NCBI RefSeq assembly: GCF_040412425.1
Contig: NC_089767.1
Coordinates: forward strand, 42,695,509-42,759,508
Direction of reading: 5' to 3'
From: Macrobrachium rosenbergii
Taxonomy: Eukaryota > Arthropoda > Malacostraca > Decapoda > Palaemonidae
DNA: 64,000 bases
How positions within the stretch are numbered: the stretch's first letter is position 1; every line of letters starts with the position of its first letter. The translations under genes and the position numbers were made by a program. The notes under the pieces were generated by a model, which saw only the letters and a program-made list of their open reading frames with translations, was not told the origin of the DNA and did no database searches. Positions 14,614 through 27,560 of this stretch are shown piece after piece.

Positions 14614-14615
<2 letters not shown>

Positions 14616-14739
14616 CTCAAAAAACCTACCTCTGCATTTTGTAACAAATTCTTCCAACCCTGAAATCTTGGTTTCAAATATGTGAAACGCAAATAAACTC
14701 GTCGCAAATATAACAGCTGCTTCATTATGAAAGACACAA

Positions 14740-15000
<261 letters not shown>

Positions 15001-15064
<64 letters not shown>
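15001..15064. repeat. Compound (CA)n-(TA)n microsatellite
   Basis: CA array then TA array, the same arrangement as at 14744-14884, on the other side of the SINE fragment. Confidence 0.95.
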
Positions 15065-15068
<4 letters not shown>

Positions 15069-15561
15069 ATTCATTGATCATAGCATCCTAACTTCGAACG
15101 AAGTGAAAACATCAATGCAGTCAGCTGAATACTGACAGTCTGACATTTGAGTTTTGACGACGCTTCGACATCGACCTGATTTTTGTAGTAGACACAACAT
15201 CGAACCTTATTCCACTTATTCCATTTCCAACCGGAGAATGGGAGGAACAGCAACGGAGAGACACAGGATTTAAAATGACAGAGAAGTTTTAAATGACATA
15301 AAAATTTCTACCTACGTCGATGTATTGCGTCACGTTCTTTTGCCTGTGAAGAATCAATGCTCGCTTTCATACTGAAAGTCGTCAGTCTGTTTACACACAC
15401 AGTTTGTCTTTTTAATATGCGACAGGTAAACTTTAAAAGGAATCGATACTCACTTAAGATGAGCGCCGATCAAATAATGCCACACTTCAATGCCACGCTT
15501 CCATAACAGAGTTACCGAGACACAATGGATGAGCCAAAAAATTGCAAAAATTGCGTCCATT

Positions 15562-15563
<2 letters not shown>
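15065..15563. other. Low-copy sequence, no gene seen
   Basis: Balanced composition, no recognised repeat and no long frame. Confidence 0.5.
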
Positions 15564-15611
<48 letters not shown>

Positions 15612-15633
15612 CCCTTGTTCACAAAACAGGGAC

Positions 15634-15696
<63 letters not shown>

Positions 15697-15767
15697 CATT
15701 GTTCACATGACAGAAATCTGAAGAGAGAGAGAGAAAGGGCAGTTGTTCACATGAAGAAACAGGGACC

Positions 15768-15849
<82 letters not shown>

Positions 15850-15870
15850 AGCCCTTGCCTCACAGAACAG
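15564..15870. repeat. Higher-order (GA)n plus spacer array
   Basis: GA arrays at 15565-15608, 15635-15692, 15723-15735 and 15773-15847 alternate with spacers of 26-37 bp that contain TTGTTCACA and CAGGGACCT. The 158-codon Arg-Glu frame is a translation of this array. Confidence 0.93.
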
Positions 15871-16164
15871 GGATCTGCACAAAGTGCGAGAAAATCATAC
15901 CAGATCTGGCAGTACAAAGTCGACGACGAAACGGACTTAAAATTGTTTCGCCTTTCAGTCATTTGATGGCATAAGCCCCTTCTCTGTGTACTGAACTACT
16001 AATACCCTTGTCAGTACCCTCTCTCTTTGGCACTGCAAAGGTCTGCGATGAATGATTTAAGCGGGAACTGTTCATTTGCCGATGAATGATTTATTTACTT
16101 CGCAGGAATCCGACTTTTCCTTAAGAGGGCTTCGAAAGGTGTTGCCTAAGAGGTTAAGACACCG

Positions 16165-16167
16165 TTG

Positions 16168-16236
<69 letters not shown>

Positions 16237-16326
16237 ATGAAACCTATTCATAGGGAAAAAGCCCACAAAAGGGGCCACTGACTTGAAATTCAAGCTTCCA
16301 AAGATTATTTTTAGATGAAAACATTA

Positions 16327-16376
<50 letters not shown>

Positions 16377-16468
16377 CAGAGGATGAGACCTATTCATATG
16401 GAACAAGCCCACCAAAGGGGCCACTGACTTGAAATTCAAGCTTCCAAAGATTATTTTTCAGATGAAAA

Positions 16469-16541
<73 letters not shown>

Positions 16542-16615
16542 CAGAAGATGAGACCTATTCATAAGGAACAAGCCCACCAAAGGGGTCACTGACTCGAAAT
16601 TCAAGCTTCTAAAGA
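16165..16615. repeat. Higher-order (TTA)n array with family N spacers
   Basis: TTA arrays at about 16168-16233, 16327-16373 and 16468-16540 alternate with a spacer of about 95 bp containing GAGACCTATTCATA, ACAAGCCCACCAAAGGGG and ACTTGAAATTCAAGCTTC. The spacer has an inverted relative at 48822-48884, also beside an AAT array, so it is a dispersed sequence (family N) and not a local word. Confidence 0.9.
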
Positions 16616-16989
16616 GTATAAGGGTGTTCATTAGGAAGAAGTAAGAAGACATCCCACTCACTTAAATAAGAATAAAAAAAAATAAATTAACAAAAAAGAT
16701 AACAATATATTGAAACGCAAGAAGAATAGTATTAGGGTCGCAATGCATTGCATCTTCGCTTGAACTTCTGAAGTTCCAATTGCACGACATCCTCAGAAGT
16801 GAGGCTGTTCCAAAGTCCAACGGTGTAAGGAGGAAAAAAGGACCTCTGGAACTTTGGAGAAGTTCTAAAGCGAGGCAAAACGTTTACTGCATATTGGTGC
16901 TTCTGCTGTCCAGCGAATCTGGTTGTCTCTCTCTCGGCAGGAAAAGGGGGGATCAGGGATCAATTGCGAATGCGAAAGATCATACGGTC
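16616..16989. other. Unassigned sequence downstream of family N
   Basis: Contains a 78-codon + frame that reads into the next H copy. The segment around 16780-16960 feels familiar to me as decapod dispersed-repeat sequence, but I cannot confirm that and see no protein domain. Confidence 0.35.
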
Positions 16990-17110
16990 AATTATACCGA
17001 GACCACCGGAAGATAGATCTATTTTCGGTGGCCTTGATTATACTCTGTAGCGGGTGTAGAGAAGACCCGATTGCGCCGAAGAAACTTCGGCCCATTTTTT
17101 ACTTGTTTCT
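16990..17110 (-). repeat. Family H copy 5, 5' fragment only
   Basis: Only hairpin 2 (16999-17033) and hairpin 1 (17077-17094) are present, in antisense. The central near-palindrome and iterons are missing. Confidence 0.88.
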
Positions 17111-17211
17111 TAAATAAGCCAAAGGTCCTCTAACCTCTTTTTCTCTACCTGTTTCGCTATCTCCTTTATCATGAGGTCAGTGTCACCATTTCTCATTTTT
17201 AGTGACCTGTG

Positions 17212-17825
17212 CTGCCCTGAAATGTAAGACTGCAATATCTGCAAAAATACAAAACTGAGAGAAATGGTAGATACTGCCGTTTTCCCTTGCCTTACTACTG
17301 ATTTTGTGGATACTGCAAATGGGACCCCCTAAATACTCGTGGAAAGCAATGAGGAATCATTCTGAAACTGCAGTAACTTGTGTATTAGTGTTACACGAGC
17401 CCAATAGGTGGCATATCTCAATTTCGAAAATTTTGCAGATTCTGCAAATAAGACCCCTAAATAAAGCAATGAAGAATCATTCTGAAACTGCAGTAACTTG
17501 TGTATGAATGTTTCACGAGCCAAATATGTGGCATATCTCAATTTCGAAAATTTTGCAGATTCTGCAAATGGGACCCCCTAAATAAAGTATTGAAGAATCA
17601 TTCTGAAACTGCAGTAACTTGTGTACGAGTGTTTCACGAGCCAAATATGTGGCATATCTCAATTTCGAAAATTTTGCAGGTTCTGCAAATAGGACCCCTA
17701 AATAAAGCAATGAAGAATCATTCTGAAACTGCAGTAACTTGTGTATTAGCGTTTCATGAGCCCAACAGGTGACATATCTCAATTTCGACAATTTTGCAGA
17801 TACTGCAGTTTTACATTTTAGGGCA
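17212..17825. mobile_element. Family M element with terminal inverted repeats
   Basis: Begins CTGCCCTGAAATGTAAGACT and ends with its inverse (CTGCAGTTTTACATTTTAGGGCA), an imperfect inverted repeat of about 37 bp. The interior is four tandem units of about 120 bp (starts near 17321, 17450, 17570 and 17690) containing GAAGAATCATTCTGAAACTG and CATATCTCAATTTCGA. It encodes no recognisable transposase, so it is probably a non-autonomous DNA transposon of unknown superfamily. A second copy lies at 29487-29842. Confidence 0.8.
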
Positions 17826-18047
17826 AAGTAGCTTCTCGCTTTTAATGACCTCATCCGGGATAAGGGTGTGTTCAATTTTTGTCTGTTTTGTCCTCAAAAG
17901 AAAATCCAGATAGCCTTTCCAACCGTATCCACAAAAACCTACTTTATTACACTTATTTTAACCAAAGCACAACGGCGTGAACTTCCGCCACGTGAAATCT
18001 CCATTAAAGGTAATGACTGTTGCAGTTGGAATTTCCATACTAGTCTC

Positions 18048-18049
<2 letters not shown>

Positions 18050-18085
<36 letters not shown>

Positions 18086-18153
18086 TTTATCTTTTTATGT
18101 ATATATGAATGTATAAAACGGTAGTGACTTTTGCAGTTGAAATTTCCATACTA

Positions 18154-18195
<42 letters not shown>

Positions 18196-18295
18196 ATATA
18201 TATGCATATATGAATGTATGAAACGGTAATGACTGTTGCAGTTGAAATTTGCATACCAGTCTCTCTCTCTCTCTGTCTGTCTCTCTCTCTCTCTG

Positions 18296-18360
<65 letters not shown>
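18050..18360. repeat. Higher-order (CT)n plus spacer array
   Basis: Three CT arrays are separated by spacers of about 65 bp with ATATGAATGTAT, ACGGTAATGACT and TTGCAGTTGAAATTTGCATA. The third array ends in TA and TACA repeats. Confidence 0.92.
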
Positions 18361-18365
<5 letters not shown>

Positions 18366-18714
18366 CATACAAACATACATACACGAATGTATAAAACTAC
18401 GAATCTGTAGATCGGGGGCAAATATACAACATGATCAGGGAAAAAAAATGCATTTCTCTTCACAGAACCCCCCAAACATTAAAGGCAAAAGCCTGGCTTA
18501 TGTTTATCCATTTGCACATTCAATGCGAAAATGATAGTTGGCAGTCGGCGAGCGACGCCAGTATGCACGATAAAGCCATCTAGGTAAGCTGGTGTTTTCA
18601 TCTACACAGCCCAACAACATCACTACACTAGAAGAACAACAGCCGTGCATGTGCAATTCTGGAACATCATTTCATGAGCTAACATCTCACATCAGGTATA
18701 AAAATAATCTTGTA

Positions 18715-19130
18715 TCTTGGAATCACAGAAACAATCCCTTTGCAGTCTTATTAATTGTAGCCTACAATCCCAATACAGACGGCCTGACGTCTCAACCTTA
18801 GCAACAATCTCTAACTAAGCAACAATCCCACTTCACAACCCAACAACAATATCTTCACAGAAACAATCCCGTTCCAGTCTTATTAACTGTAGCCTACAAT
18901 CCTAGTACAGACAGCCTATCGTCTCAACCTTAGCAACAATCTCTAACTAAGCAACAATCCCACTTCACAACCCAATAATATCTTCACAGAAACAATCCCG
19001 TTCCAGTCTTATTAAATGTAGCCTACAATCCTTATACAAACAGCCTGACGTCTCAACCTTAGCAACAACCTCTAAGCAACAATCCCACTTCACAACCCCA
19101 CAACAAAATCTTCATCATACCCCTGCAACA
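18715..19130. repeat. About 130-bp tandem repeats
   Basis: Three units with matching CTCAACCTTAGC at 18791, 18923 and 19052 (periods 132 and 129 bp). They share CAGTCTTATTAA, GTAGCCTACAATCC and GCAACAATCCCACTTCACAA. The array is A/C-rich with no conserved frame. Confidence 0.88.
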
Positions 19131-19700
19131 CCAGTCAAACACACAAGCACCACCTACAACTTTCTAAACCTCAAGAACATCGTACATAACAACAAGCTCA
19201 CAACCATTAAAACAACAACCCAACGGTGGCAACTAAATTATAACACCTCGGTAACAAAGATCTCACAACCCGAAGACAAAAAAAAAAAAGAAAAATAACC
19301 AAAAACACAAAAGCTAAAAGGACGGCAATTGACATAACTAGATTGTCTTCGTATGCAATTCGCCCTTAACTCTGGAATTACCATATGGAAATGGAGCCAC
19401 CAAAAAGAAAGTTAAAGCAGGAAGAGGCAAAATAGGGAGCAAGAGAAAAGAACTGCAAAGGGGGAGGACAAGGAAATGAGGAAAAGAGGAGGAGGAGGAG
19501 GAGGAGTGAGGGGAAGAAGGGACACACAACGAATTTTGGATCCTAAAGCGGGGATGGTTATGGAGTCAGTGGACGAGACGGGTGAAAGGACCCTACAGCA
19601 ATTTCCACTCCAGTTCTTATCGTTTTGGTTTTTTTTGAATATGACTGAGCAAACACTGGAGCACACGAATATCGGGTAAATATGCGCTCATTAAAAATAG
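19131..19700. other. Low-copy sequence, no gene seen
   Basis: A-rich, then GGA-rich at 19485-19507. The short frames are not recognisable. Confidence 0.45.
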
Positions 19701-19705
19701 CAATG

Positions 19706-19982
<277 letters not shown>

Positions 19983-20500
19983 TACAAGGTCGCGATGTTG
20001 AAGATGCCTAGTGGAATGAGTAATCTGTCCAGAATAACAAGATTCAACGACGAAAAAGCAATACTTTTTGCTAGAATACCAAGACAGGAAAGTGCAAAGG
20101 TGTAAAGGAAGATCTGTTATGTGTCCAACGCTGTTTGATATTTTCATGGATTAAACGAGTGATAACGAAAGTCGGGAAATGTTGGCAAGAGAAAGGTTAT
20201 GCGTGCAAACGGAAGAATGGGAGGTAGAGAAATGATGGTTAGAGAGACGTTACAGATGGAGGTAAAATGGGAGAATTTGTGACTCTAAGAACAGGTATGA
20301 CAGGAATCGCTGAAGGTCTCTGAGAAAGATTTGGAATAGAAGATGACTGTGTATGGAAACAAAAGGTTTGGGGAAGCAAGAGGGGATTGGTGAGCCAACT
20401 CTCCCTTATCGAAATGAAGTGTGGATGTTGGATAATATTAACATATAAATAAAAAGAGGAATGAGAGGGCAGGAAACAGACAAATTGAATGTGTAAAAAT

Positions 20501-20898
20501 CAAGTAAAAAATGCGCCGAAGTTTCTTCGGCGCAATCGAGTTTTCTGTACAACCGCTACGGCGTATAATCAAGGCCACCGAAAATGATCTATCTTTCGGT
20601 GGTCTCGGTATAATGCTTTATGAGCCGCGACCCATGAAACTTTAACCACGGCACGGTGGTGGCCTATCCTATACAGTTGACAGAAGCACGATTATGGCTA
20701 AATTTGACCTTAAATAAAATCAAAACTACAGAGGCTAGAGGGCTGCAATTTGGTATGATTGATGATTTGAGGGTGGATGACCAACATACCAATTTACAGC
20801 CTTCCAGCCTCAGTAGTTTTTAAGATCTGAGGGTGGACAGAACAAAGTGCGGACGGACAGAGAAAGCCGGGACAATAGTTTTCTATTACAGAAGACAA
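20501..20898 (+). repeat. Family H copy 7, full length
   Basis: All hairpins are present. Hairpin 1 is at 20512-20532, hairpin 2 at 20573-20605, and the central near-palindrome at about 20723-20822. The 3' terminal hairpin has mutations. Confidence 0.94.
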
Positions 20899-20934
20899 AA
20901 AAGATAGCACAGAGGAAAAGAGATCAGAATATCT

Positions 20935-21142
20935 TGACAGTCAAAGGTTTGAAAGGTGTAACAGGAGGAAAACCTCAAAGCAGTTGCACTATGAATCAAT
21001 TGTTAGGAGAGAGTCAAGGAAAGTAAGATGGAAGAAAGAGAATATGAAAGGAGGTACAGTACAGGCACGCTGCAAAGACCCTTAAGTAATGCCTACAGTG
21101 CACCGCATGAGGAGGACTGACGGCACTACCCCCCTACGGTGC
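20935..21142 (+). repeat. Family S1 SINE-like copy, 5' truncated
   Basis: Matches the 30.3 kb copy from GGTTTGAAAGGTGTAACAGG to CACTACCCCCCTACGG. The head with CCAAGCACTGGGACC is missing. No pol III boxes are clear in this part. Confidence 0.85.
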
Positions 21143-21249
21143 ATATATTGGTGAGTGGAGCTGTGTTTTCTACAAAAGGCTTCGTCATTGACTCAACAGC
21201 TGAAAGAGAGAGAATTGTATTTATACCAACACATAAACAAAGTTCAATA

Positions 21250-21830
21250 TTACAAACCCACACATTTATTTATATACAAACACACACAAAGTGCAATGAA
21301 ACAAAAACACACACACAATCTTCTTTATGCACGAAAACACAAAGTACAAAACACAAACACACACAAAGTACAATAACACAAACACACACACATACACACA
21401 AAGTACAATAACATAAACACACACACACATACACACAAAGTACAATAACACAAACTCACACACAAAAGTACAATAACACAAACACACACGAAGGCAAAGT
21501 CCAGTAACACCAAAATACACAAACACACAAAGTTCAACAACACAAACACACACACACAAGGTACAATAACACAAACATACACACACAAAAGTGTAACAAC
21601 ACAAACACACACACAAAAAAGGATAATAACAGAAACATACACACAAAAAAGTACAATAACAAACACATACACACAAAGTACAATAATACATACAAAAAAG
21701 TTCAATAACACAAACACATACACACAAAGTACAATAATACATACAAAAAAGTTCAATAACACAAACACATACACACAAAGTACAATAACACAAACACACA
21801 CACAAACACACATCACAAAATATAATGGCA
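21250..21830. repeat. CA-rich minisatellite
   Basis: About 18 irregular units of 25-45 bp with AAAGTACAATAACA followed by a variable CACACACA segment. The - strand frames of 200-226 codons (Cys-Val rich) are translations of this array. Confidence 0.93.
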
Positions 21831-22035
21831 AAGCGCGAAACTTGGTCCCGTTGTCGCCCCGTAAGCAAAGCGCCTGCCTTGCGAGTCCCGGATGTGCGGC
21901 GTTCCAGCAAATGATGATGATGAACAAAGGCCCCGCGAGAACACAATCAAATCACGCTCGCAAGTGCTAACAGTGATTAACTTGTTTTGGCGTAATTGCC
22001 GCAGGTCGTTTATTACCCCGTAACTGCCGGCAATT
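21831..22035. other. GC-richer low-copy island
   Basis: Non-repetitive sequence including GTGATTAACTTGTT and GCGTAATTGCCGCAGG. No gene or known motif is certain. Possibly regulatory. Confidence 0.3.
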
Positions 22036-22059
22036 TTACTGTCTCTCTCTCTCTTGCTT

Positions 22060-22117
<58 letters not shown>
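22036..22117. repeat. (CT)n microsatellite
   Basis: CT array with one interruption, followed by sequence with poly-T and G-rich runs. Confidence 0.93.
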
Positions 22118-22119
<2 letters not shown>

Positions 22120-22468
22120 AATCTCCTACTTGCATTTTCGTCTCTCTCTCTTTTTATTGATCCATTTCATAGACGATTTGCTTGTTATTGCTGCTTTCAT
22201 TCACATTATACTTACTTTTTTATCTATTTTTTTTTTTTTGAGGGGGAGGAAGGGGGAAAGGGGGTAGGGAGAATGCTAGGACAAAAGACCCTTACAGACG
22301 AGCGATCTTTCGAGGCAAATAATTACACTGATATTAAGACTTAAGTAAAATGTATATAATTGAAATGATGGAAAGCATAATATGTTACTTTGTTTCTATG
22401 ATCAAGTGTGGTGTGTTTATACGTAAGTACACATACAGACACATACATACACATATAAATACATATAT

Positions 22469-22862
<394 letters not shown>

Positions 22863-22881
22863 TTCGAATTTATATATATAC

Positions 22882-22931
<50 letters not shown>

Positions 22932-22932
22932 C
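22863..22932. repeat. Compound (TA)n-(TG)n microsatellite
   Basis: TA array then TG array, flanking the SINE. Confidence 0.93.
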
Positions 22933-23382
22933 AAGACCTTTAAAATTAAAACCATCACGAAAGCATACATATACTCCGGCTAATACTATAGAAGCCTCAT
23001 CAAGTGTCAGAAGACGGTCAATGCCTGGAGTTTTACCAAAAAAAACATGCGGTCGCGGAATACCGACTCTAACAGAATGACAACGAATAGAGACACATAG
23101 CGAATAACTTTCTCACATAATGATAGGCACGACACTCATATTCTCCGTTTGATTAATGACGGCAGGTCCCAGAAACTCCCCAGAGAGAGAGCTTGGCATG
23201 ACTCCAGATCATGTTATGGCCCAGTCAGTGTCTACCATAAGCAAGGAAATCCCAAACTCTTGGAGAAGTCAGTGGGTTTCCCAGTCTCCCAGGCGTTAAA
23301 TTTCAGTAGAACCGTTGCGTGATATTTGGCACACATCGGAGTAACGTCCCTCTGTTGAAATATTGCAATAATATAACATAGA
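22933..23382. other. Low-copy sequence, no gene seen
   Basis: Balanced composition, no recognised family or long frame. Confidence 0.45.
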
Positions 23383-23778
23383 ATGCGCCGAAGTTTCTTC
23401 GGCGCAATCGAGTTTTCTGTACAGCCGCTACAGCGTGCATTCAAGGCCGCCGAAAATAGATCTATCTTTCGGTGGTCTCGGTATAATGCTGTATGAGTCG
23501 CGGTTCATGAATCTTTAACCACGGGCCGGTAGTGGCCTTTCATATATCGTTGCCAGAAGCACGATTATGGCTAACTTTAACCTTAGATAAAATAAAAAAT
23601 ACTATTGAAGCTAGAGGGCTGCAATTTGGTATATTTAATGATTGGAAGGTGGATGATCATCATACCAATTTGCAGCCCTCTAGCCTCAGTAGTTTTCAAG
23701 ATCTGAGGGCGGACAGAAAAAGTGCGGACGGACAGACAAATAGCGATCTCAATAGTTTTTTTTTTTATCGAAAACTGA
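23383..23778 (+). repeat. Family H copy 8, full length
   Basis: Hairpin 1, hairpin 2 and the central near-palindrome are present. The 3' terminal hairpin is degraded by a T run of about 13 bases. Confidence 0.94.
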
Positions 23779-24499
23779 AACGGATTATCGGATTTCAAGA
23801 GATCAGTTACTTTTTTTGGTTGATTTCAGCGCACGGGTGTTTTATTTCGCGGTTAAAGTTTATATGTTTATATATTTGTGGGACCGTGCAGCGTATTCTG
23901 CTCGTCTCGTCGATCGCTTTCTCAACAATATATGCTGGATAGGCTGACCAAGTCACAATCTGAAACCCTTCCAGTATTGTCATGCGAACAAATATACACT
24001 GAATTTCAATAACTGCTCTTAGAGGCAAATATACATGCCTTAGATAGTAGTAACATAAACTATAAATAATTTCTATTCTCGAAATAAACTGTTTAACAAT
24101 TTTTTACTTTTCCTCTGAAATTCACAGAGTTCTATATTCTAACATCTTTAAACACATGCTTTACTTCACCTTACAGGAAAACTTCAAGCGTCTTTCGTTT
24201 AAAATGGAAAGCTTCATGGAATTCCTTCGGAAAACGGGAAACAATTTGACATAATCCCTTCCACTGCGTTACTACAGAACTTCACAAAACGTCCATTCAA
24301 AATCGGGAAGTTGAATAATACTGCCGCTACAAATCTGGAAACTTCGTCTTCTCTCCCGGATGTATTTTCTGGAGATGTAAGCGAGTGTCGGGACCTTTTC
24401 CCTGAAAAAAGCGGAACGCCATATCTTAAAAACTAACCATAGAATTTTCTTGAGAATAATCTCATTGTTTTCCACACCCAAATCACTCGAAATATACTA
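23779..24499. other. Low-copy sequence, no gene seen
   Basis: No tandem structure or recognised family. A 69-codon - frame is not recognisable. Confidence 0.45.
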
Positions 24500-24541
24500 A
24501 TCTAAACTAACTTAACCCAACTTAACCTAACCTAACCTAGG
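24500..24541. repeat. Short interstitial telomere-like tract
   Basis: Degenerate (CCTAA)n, cleanest in the last three units (CCTAACCTAACCTAGG). This is the complement of the TTAGG unit typical of many arthropod telomeres. Confidence 0.65.
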
Positions 24542-24588
24542 TGCATGGCAAAAAACAAAAAACCGGGGTGGTGCAATACTAGAATACA

Positions 24589-24722
24589 TCTCACTATGAA
24601 TCAATTGTTAGGAGAGGGTGGGAAATAAGATGGGAGAGAGAGAATATGAGAGGAGGTACAGTAAAAGAAACGAAAGGGGTTGCAGCTAGGGGCCGAAGGC
24701 ACTAAACACCCCTCCCCAGGGG
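24589..24722 (+). repeat. Family S1 SINE-like copy, partial
   Basis: Corresponds to the middle and 3' part of the family (CACTATGAATCAATTGTTAG to AGGGGCCGAAGG), with an internal deletion before the CCCCTCC end. Confidence 0.83.
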
Positions 24723-25325
24723 ATGCGGTTGTTGAAGAATTTCGAAGCGCTGAATCGTTCAATCACCATACTCAGAAATCTATACAAAATTCCTGAACAG
24801 AATCTACAAAACTTCATAATTTCCTCCCGAAAACTTGCCTAAGTTCACTTTCCAAAAACCACGAAGTTCCCACGAATTTCCAGATAATACATTTCATGCC
24901 CAAAATTTTCTCCGCTGCAACAAAATTCTTTTCTTTTTCCGAAATCTCACGAGAATTACATTTTTTTATTTGTGAAAATTTTGCCGATCATAGAACTGAC
25001 GAGGCGCTGCTTTGAAGGCAACAAAAATGGCTTTCTTTCTGCTCGCATCCATTCCAAAGGGTAGAATTTACATGACCTTATTGGACCCAGTTCATAATGC
25101 AGTGTTCCTGACGAGTCATTTCTTGAAGGTAATATATCGGACCACAATTTCAATCTTTTTATCTTTGCGGATATGTATTTCACAGTAAGCGTGAATTACC
25201 GTATTAAATCCATTAATATTTTTATCATAGTTTTTCCAGAGGAATACATCAAATATAAATATCTGTGATTCGTATATCGTACAATTTCACTTTTTCGCCT
25301 TTAGGAATAGTGTATATATAAATAT
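24723..25325. other. Low-copy sequence, no gene seen
   Basis: Nothing recognised. A 75-codon - frame has no known domain. Confidence 0.45.
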
Positions 25326-25333
25326 ATATATGT

Positions 25334-25352
25334 GTACACACACACACACACA

Positions 25353-25395
<43 letters not shown>

Positions 25396-25400
25396 CATAC
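25334..25400. repeat. Compound (CA)n-(TA)n microsatellite
   Basis: CA array then TA array. Confidence 0.93.
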
Positions 25401-26171
25401 ATCATACAAACACACACGGAAATCTAATACTTATGATATAAAAAGAGAAATATACTTTTACTTACTTTTCTCTAGCGGGCCACTTTCAAAATCAAACGGG
25501 CCACTTTTGGCCCACGGGCATGGGGTTGGACTCCCCTGATCTAGATAAAAAAAAATCTTAAAACTGAACATTGTGATGATATTCCCAAAGATTTCTAACA
25601 GCGAGAAGGTGAGACTTTAATCTAAAAAAGACCAATTTAGTAAGTGAAAAGGTAAGCCTTTAATCTAAAAAAAAAAAAGTCTAATTAAATGAAGTAATCT
25701 CAGTGCCGTAAAATTAAAAGGAATTACGGTCTAATCATAGTCACTGAAAGGTCAGTGTTATGAACGCGACCATAAAAAGCAAAAAAAAAAAAAAAAAAAA
25801 AAAAATAAATAAATAAATAAATAATTGGGTCATAAAAAAAAAAAAAAGCAAACAAAAGAACCAGGTGGTTCAGAACTAACAAAAGCTTCAAAAGAATCAA
25901 TTGACCTCCAACAAAATGTCCATAAAAAAAAAATCTAATAGACGCATGACATTAAATCGAAAAACAAAGAGCAGATCAGTAAACTTACACCGATACAAAT
26001 ATATCTAAACTCTTTGTTGAAGAGAAAAGTGACATAACTGTTTCCACTTCGAGGTTAATGATGCGATCCCTCAAACAAGCGCATTCCTTTCGGAGAAAAA
26101 TGGCATTTGAATATCAGTCTCATGACTGCATAAAAATTATAAACTGGGAGTTAAAATCTTACTGCACAAAA
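25401..26171. other. Low-copy A-rich sequence
   Basis: Contains a long A run with an AAAT tetranucleotide repeat (25780-25825). No gene seen. Confidence 0.5.
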
Positions 26172-26815
26172 TTTAGGAACCATTACAGAGGAAATTCAAT
26201 AAAGCAAACCATTAATAAAGTGTATTTAGGAACCAGTACGGAGGACATTCAATAAAGCAAAGCACTAATAAAGTGTATTTAGGAACCAGTACGGAGGACA
26301 TTCAATAAAGCAAAGCACTAATAAAGTGTATTTAGGAACCGGTACAGAGGAAACTCAATAAAGCAAAGCACCAATAAAGTGTATTTAGGAACCAGTACAG
26401 AGGATATTCAAGAAAGCAAAGCACTAATAAAGTGTATTTAGGAACCAGTACAGAGGAAATTCAAGAAAGCAAAGCACCAATAAAGTGTATTTAGGAACCA
26501 GTACAGAGGAAATTCAAGAAAACAAAGCACTAATAAAGTGTATTTAGGAACCAGTACGGAGGAAATTCAAGAAAGCAAAGCACCAATAAAGTGTATTTAG
26601 GAACCAGTACAGAGGAAATTCAATTAAACAAAGCACCAATAAAGTGTATTTAGGAACCAGTACAGAGGAAATTCAATAAAACAAAGCACTAATAAAGTGT
26701 ATTTAGGAACCAGTACGGAGGAAATTCAAGAAAGCAAAGCACCAATAAAGTGTATTTAGGAACCGGTACAGAGGAAATTCAATTAAACAAATCAATAGTA
26801 AAGTGTAACTAGAAA
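26172..26815. repeat. 53-bp satellite array
   Basis: About 12 head-to-tail units of 53 bp: TGTATTTAGGAACCAGTAC, then GAGGAAATTCAAT/GAAA, then CAAAGCACTAATAAAG. Two alternating variants occur (AATAAAG...CACTA and AAGAAAG...CACCA). Similarity between units is high throughout, so the array is recent or homogenised. The two ends decay into single-copy DNA. Confidence 0.96.
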
Positions 26816-27034
26816 TGACTAAGTAAATAAATAAATGTGATTTTTTAACTGCTCAAGGGTACAATGTAATTGTAAAACCTACCTGGAGAAAGCGGCATTT
26901 AGTAAAAAAACGTAATATCTAGCACTCTCTGAGATAATTCCTACGAAAATCAACATGAGATAAAATTCTATGACAAAATCCATATAAATAACACGCTCCC
27001 AACAATATCTACGGTATATACTATATTTGCCCAC

Positions 27035-27560
27035 TATCCTGAAAAATCTTAGGCTCTTGCAAACACGGCGAAAAAATTACAGGAAAACCTTATTTCACAA
27101 TCTGGTCTTTAATGACGTACGATTAGAAGTTCTGCTAATTAATTATATTCCCTTAACCCACACCCCCCCTCAAAAAAGGCCAAGAATTATCTGCCAACAG
27201 TACTTTGTTCTGAAAAATCTTTGGCTCTTGCAAACACGACAAAAAATGACAGCAAAACCTATTTCACAATCTGGTCTTTAATGAAGTGCAAATTAATTAT
27301 ATTCCCTTAACCCACACCCCATCTTCGCTCCAAATAATGGCCAAGAATTATCTGCCGACGGTACTTTAATCTGGAAAATCTCTGGCTCTCGCAAACACGG
27401 CAAAAAATGACAGCAAAACCTATTTAACAATCTGGTCTTTAATGGAGTACAATTAGAAATTCAGCAAATTAATTATGTTCCATGAACCCAACGGGCACCC
27501 ACCTTTCAAAAAAAAAAAAAAAAAAAAAAAAAGGCCTAGAATGACTTGCCAACAGTAATA
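27035..27560. repeat. About 165-bp tandem triplication
   Basis: Three units with CTGAAAAATCTTTGGCTC-like starts at 27040, 27210 and 27371. They share CAAACACGGC, ACAATCTGGTCTTTAATG and CCAAGAATTATCTGCC. The third unit carries a poly-A run of about 24 bases. Confidence 0.9.

Noticed and set aside
21266..21946. 226- and 200-codon Cys-Val-rich frames on the - strand
   Set aside because: Translation of a TG-rich minisatellite. Both frames carry the same simple pattern.
23532..23942. Frames of 60-140 codons inside family H copies
   Set aside because: The peptides recur at many copies but in shifted frames and on both strands. They reflect the repeat, not a protein.
26172..26815. CRISPR-like periodicity
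   Set aside because: The 53-bp units are contiguous with no variable spacers, and the genome is eukaryotic.
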